DNA from: Bacteroidota bacterium | Lineage (GTDB): Bacteria > Bacteroidota > Bacteroidia > Chitinophagales > Chitinophagaceae | NCBI GenBank assembly: GCA_028875955.1 | Contig: JAGWTX010000076.1 | Location: 1 to 8,470, forward strand | Direction: 5' to 3' | DNA length: 8,470 nucleotides | In this document: piece after piece, positions 6,388 through 8,470 of the stretch | Layout of the letters: each line of letters begins with the position of its first letter | Numbering within the stretch: the first letter of the stretch is position 1 | Program-made: the position numbers and the translations under genes | The notes under the pieces: model-generated | What the model saw: the letters and a program-made list of their open reading frames with translations, nothing else | Databases searched by the model: none | Told to the model about the DNA's origin: nothing

Positions 6388-7209
6388 TTATACCCCACTA
6401 AATACAGTGAAACCTCCGTCAACACCCAATTGCATACCCGTTACGAATCTGGATGCGTCACTCAATAAATAGATCAGAGCGCCAACCAGTTCTTCGGGTT
6501 TCCCAAAACGTTTGAAGGGTGTATTTTTTACCACCAGTTTTCCGCGTTCGGTATAGGATCCGTCTTTTTCCGTGAGGAGGGTACGGTTCTGTTCGGTAAG
6601 AAAAAAACCTGGCATGATGGCATTCATACGGATCGCATCCCCAAACCGATTGGCTACTTCCACCGCAAACCATTGGTTATAGCAATCCACAGCTGCCTTA
6701 CCCATGCTATACCCCAATACTTTGGTGACCACCTGTTTGGAACTGACAGATGAAATATTAACGATACTGCCGCTACCCGATTTGGCCATTACAGCACCAA
6801 ATACCTGCGTAGGGATAATGGTACCCCAGAGATTGAGTACCATCGCTTTTTTCATGCCATCGATATTCATCGAAAAAATGTCTGCATCGGGTTGCAATAC
6901 CGCTTCCGGGATATTTCCACCGGCTCCGTTTACAAGACCGTCAATTCTTCCGAATTTTTCAAGGATGCTATCTTTTGCGCGATGGAGATCCGTTTCTTCC
7001 AGCACATCTGCCACAAGTGCCAGCGCTTTCCCTCCTTTAGCGATGATGGCGGCTTCTCTTTCTTTGGCAACTTTTTCATTTCGTCCTATGATAACCGGAA
7101 TGCCGCCAGCTTCCGCAATCCCATTGACAAATGACCCACCCAGTATTCCGGTTCCACCTGTTACCACAATTACTTTATCTGCTAAAGAAAACAATTCATT
7201 TGCGCCCAT
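6388..7209 (-). CDS. SDR-family dehydrogenase, probable fructuronate/tagaturonate reductase
   Basis: A 273-residue classical short-chain dehydrogenase. From the ATG at 7207-7209 the marks are: NAD(P)-binding TGGTGILG (17-24), D68 in the ADV motif, NGAGG (94-98), structural N126, NISSVSS (151-157) with Ser154, YSMGK with Tyr167 and Lys171, and MPG (199-201). The C-terminal part (FFLTEQNRTLLT, TPFKRFGKPEEL, SDASRFVTG, VDGGFTVFSGV) resembles the SDR-type D-mannonate oxidoreductases that replace the unrelated long-chain UxuB of E. coli in many bacteria. It lies 16 nt upstream of uxaC, whose products are fructuronate and tagaturonate, so reduction to mannonate or altronate is the likely reaction. 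The choice between the two, and the cofactor, cannot be read here. A TTG at 7219-7221 would add four residues; the ATG is preferred. First gene of the apparent operon. Gluconate 5-dehydrogenase-like activity is the main alternative. Confidence 0.85.
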   Translation of the reverse strand: MGANELFSLADKVIVVTGGTGILGGSFVNGIAEAGGIPVIIGRNEKVAKEREAAIIAKGGKALALVADVLEETDLHRAKDSILEKFGRIDGLVNGAGGNIPEAVLQPDADIFSMNIDGMKKAMVLNLWGTIIPTQVFGAVMAKSGSGSIVNISSVSSKQVVTKVLGYSMGKAAVDCYNQWFAVEVANRFGDAIRMNAIMPGFFLTEQNRTLLTEKDGSYTERGKLVVKNTPFKRFGKPEELVGALIYLLSDASRFVTGMQLGVDGGFTVFSGV

Positions 7210-7261
7210 GGCTATCAGCAATTTATCTATGAATGTGCTATTTTTTTTACAGTCATTCGTT

Positions 7262-7277
7262 TTAATCCGGGGATTAA
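7262..7277. promoter_or_regulatory. 16-bp inverted repeat in the leader of the uronate operon
   Basis: TTAATCC-GG-GGATTAA is a perfect 7-bp inverted repeat with a 2-bp centre, 52 nt upstream of the SDR ATG. It is a reasonable operator for a dimeric regulator of the uronate genes. The stem is too A/T-rich at its base and lacks a directly following T-run, so it is a poor terminator for the gene before it. Confidence 0.35.
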
Positions 7278-7284
7278 TTTACGA

Positions 7285-7300
7285 AAACGATGTAGCGTTT
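7285..7300. promoter_or_regulatory. Interrupted inverted repeat AAACG-N6-CGTTT
   Basis: AAACG and CGTTT flank six bases just upstream of the 16-bp repeat in the same 141-bp leader. The length and A/T-then-CG arms look like a helix-turn-helix dimer site, but 5-bp arms can arise by chance. No convincing -33/-7 promoter was found in the leader (7210-7350). Confidence 0.25.
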
Positions 7301-7350
7301 GTTTGAAATAAAACGGATCGAATACTACTGCCTCAACCCGTATCGAAACA

Positions 7351-7962
7351 TTATTCTCGGATCATTTCCACTCTTTTTATGCTGGCAATCGGCACCACCA
7401 CTTCCTTCCTGCGCTTGATGAAGATCAGCGAACTGTCCCTTTGTTTCTCAATCACACCTTCAATAATGACTTCATCATTCATTCCGAAAACTTTCAAAGG
7501 TGTTTTGTGTTCAATAAAATAGGTATAGGCTGATTCCGTATGGTTTGAAACGGTAGGCGTTGAACTGATACCACCCCCCTTTTTTGTCGTGATAACGATC
7601 ACTCCTGCAGCACCCTGGGCGCCATAGGCAGAAGCGGATGCAGCGTCTTTTAATACGGAGATGCCGTCCACATCCTGCGGATTGATACTGCTGATATCTC
7701 CGCCAAAAATGGCGCCATCCACTACGATCAGAGGTGGAGTCTGGTTTTTTAAACTGCCCATTCCCCGGATGGTAACGGTACCCCCGCTTTTGGTCGTACT
7801 GCTTTTTACTTCCAGACCCGGCACTTCCTTGAGCATGTCAAAGATGTTATTATAGGTGCCCTTTACAGGGGCGGAAGCTTTGGCCTGTGCAAACATTTGC
7901 ATAGATATGATCTGGAAACAAATAACTGCACAAAGCATCAAAGCCTGTTTGAGATGTTTCAT
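7351..7962 (-). CDS. Secreted stand-alone TonB-receptor plug domain protein
   Basis: A 203-residue protein with a Sec signal (residues 1-27, MQMFAQA end, type I cleavage likely). Residues 38-129 match the plug domain of SusC-like TonB-dependent receptors (PF07715): VPGLEV (47-52), IRGMGSL (65-71), PPLIVVDG (76-83), then INPQDVDGISVLKDAASASA (93-112) and YGAQGAAGVIVITTKKG (113-129). The protein then has only about 74 more residues, against roughly 800 for a SusC barrel, and ends in a clean TAA; the next DNA is a leader and the SDR gene, so no barrel follows. The peptidase-like N-terminal extension and TonB box of SusC are also missing. Residues about 150-203 form a short beta-rich tail with alternating hydrophobics (EVIIEGVIE, SSLIFIKR, EVVVPIASIKRVEMI) that resembles a small SH3- or Sm-like barrel. 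It starts 5 nt after the upstream oxidoreductase gene and is surely co-transcribed with it. It cannot be a channel by itself; a scaffold, binding or regulatory role in the periplasm is a guess. Confidence 0.88.
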   Translation of the reverse strand: MKHLKQALMLCAVICFQIISMQMFAQAKASAPVKGTYNNIFDMLKEVPGLEVKSSTTKSGGTVTIRGMGSLKNQTPPLIVVDGAIFGGDISSINPQDVDGISVLKDAASASAYGAQGAAGVIVITTKKGGGISSTPTVSNHTESAYTYFIEHKTPLKVFGMNDEVIIEGVIEKQRDSSLIFIKRRKEVVVPIASIKRVEMIRE

Positions 7963-7967
7963 ATGTT

Positions 7968-8470
7968 TTATTTTTTATTTGCTAATTGATAAGCCTGGGT
8001 TGTTGTATAATATTTCGCCAGCATATTCGGCACTTCCCATTCGGGGATGGAATGATGCAACAAATAATCAATGTATTTTTCAGTTACCCTGGCGAAATGC
8101 GATTCATGCCCTTCCTTGTATTTTTCAGGAATGATCACTTCCCATCCTTTGGCATCTTTCTGAAGACTGATACCCGGATATTGCAGCGCGATTTTTGCAA
8201 CAATCGCAGTAACCTGTTTTTCATATTCAGGGGTCAGCTTGGCAGGTTCAATATATAGTACCGGCTTATACTTTTGTTCGGCTCCCTGCCGGATAATCAG
8301 GCTGGCTTTGGTTCCCCGCATGATGGAATAATGGGTATCCCCGGTACCTTCCGGCGCTTTGTAATTCCAGGTCACCGAAACTTTCGCATGCACCCCTTTG
8401 ATGGTATAATTCATTTCTCCATTACAAAGAACATTCAGATTATTCTTTGCGTCAGTATATTTTTTCAGGT
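7968..8470 (-). CDS. Gfo/Idh/MocA-family oxidoreductase, C-terminal part (5' end cut by window edge)
   Basis: About 167 codons are visible, ending in TAA at 7968-7970. The frame stays open through the window edge (reading LKKYTDAKNNLNVLCNGEMN upstream of and into the first internal ATG at 8414), so that ATG is internal and the true start is outside. The sequence matches the putative oxidoreductase C-terminal domain (PF16490-type) typical of Bacteroidota Gfo/Idh/MocA proteins: GVHAKVSVTWNYKAPEGTGD, HYSIMRGTKASLIIRQG, YPGISLQKDAKGWEVIIPEK, HFARVTEKYIDYL and WEVPNMLAKYYTTTQAYQLA. The Rossmann domain and EKP motif would lie outside the window, so catalysis cannot be judged. It is probably an NAD(P)-dependent sugar or sugar-derivative oxidoreductase. 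It is followed after 5 nt by the lone plug-domain gene. This is a different subfamily from the Tat-exported oxidoreductase at 2116-3474. Confidence 0.82.
   Translation of the reverse strand, partial: LKKYTDAKNNLNVLCNGEMNYTIKGVHAKVSVTWNYKAPEGTGDTHYSIMRGTKASLIIRQGAEQKYKPVLYIEPAKLTPEYEKQVTAIVAKIALQYPGISLQKDAKGWEVIIPEKYKEGHESHFARVTEKYIDYLLHHSIPEWEVPNMLAKYYTTTQAYQLANKK

Noticed and set aside
6372..6425. An upstream in-frame ATG would lengthen UxaC by 18 residues and overlap the SDR gene by 38 bp.
   Set aside because: The extra residues lack family character, and the start at 6371 gives a normal 467-residue protein with a 16-nt gap.
7210..7221. TTG start adding four residues to the SDR protein.
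   Set aside because: An ATG four codons later gives a standard SDR N-terminus; nothing favours the rare start.
6704..7306. 200-residue plus-strand open frame opposite the SDR gene.
   Set aside because: It is antisense to a well-supported SDR gene, has no recognisable domain, and low-complexity S/P/A/T-rich composition typical of a shadow frame.
7351..7962. Plug-domain gene as a frameshifted full TonB receptor.
   Set aside because: The sequence after the stop is a short leader and an intact SDR gene; no barrel sequence is present in any frame.
8412..8414. ATG as a start of a separate 148-residue protein.
   Set aside because: The frame is open upstream to the window edge and the sequence is the C-terminal domain of a longer oxidoreductase, so this Met is internal.
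1..8470. tRNA, rRNA, CRISPR array, insertion sequence or attachment site.
   Set aside because: No cloverleaf, spaced repeats, transposase or terminal inverted repeats were seen; nearly all bases are explained by the seven genes.

Overview
The window looks like chromosomal DNA of a Bacteroidota bacterium, probably in or near the Chitinophagaceae. The reasons are a SusC-type TonB plug motif block, paired DUF1080 and Tat-exported Gfo/Idh/MocA proteins, start codons preceded by A/T-rich sequence instead of clear Shine-Dalgarno sites, and moderate GC content. Genus cannot be told from the sequence. All seven genes are on the minus strand, so transcription runs from the high coordinates to the low ones. 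The genes at both ends are cut by the window edge.

Layout in transcription order. (1) 8470-7968: C-terminal part of a Gfo/Idh/MocA-family oxidoreductase with the Bacteroidota-type oxidoreductase C-terminal domain. (2) 7962-7351, 5 nt later: a small secreted protein holding a lone SusC-like TonB plug domain and a short beta-rich tail, with no beta-barrel. (3) A 141-bp leader (7210-7350) with two inverted repeats. (4) 7209-6388: SDR dehydrogenase, best read as fructuronate/tagaturonate reductase. (5) 6371-4968: uronate isomerase UxaC. (6) 4958-3573: exported protein with two DUF1080 (3-keto-glycoside-cleaving family) domains. (7) 3474-2116: Gfo/Idh/MocA oxidoreductase with a twin-arginine signal. 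(8) A hairpin plus T-run at 2092-2054, a likely terminator. (9) 2029-1139: EamA/DMT-family membrane transporter. (10) A 168-bp intergenic region with two perfect palindromes and a candidate promoter. (11) 970-1: N-terminal part of a secreted DUF2264 protein.

How the genes may work together (inference). SDR, UxaC and the DUF1080 protein are spaced 16 and 9 nt apart, and the Gfo/Idh gene follows after 98 nt, so the four probably form one operon. UxaC and the SDR would convert glucuronate or galacturonate to mannonate or altronate in the cytoplasm. The Tat-exported oxidoreductase and the exported double-DUF1080 protein would form a periplasmic module that oxidises a glycoside at C3 and then cleaves the glycosidic bond, as shown for related families. 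Together this suggests an oxidative route for breaking down a uronic-acid-containing glycoside, with the sugar acid fed into the uronate pathway. The dehydratase (UxuA/UxaA) and KDG steps are not in the window.
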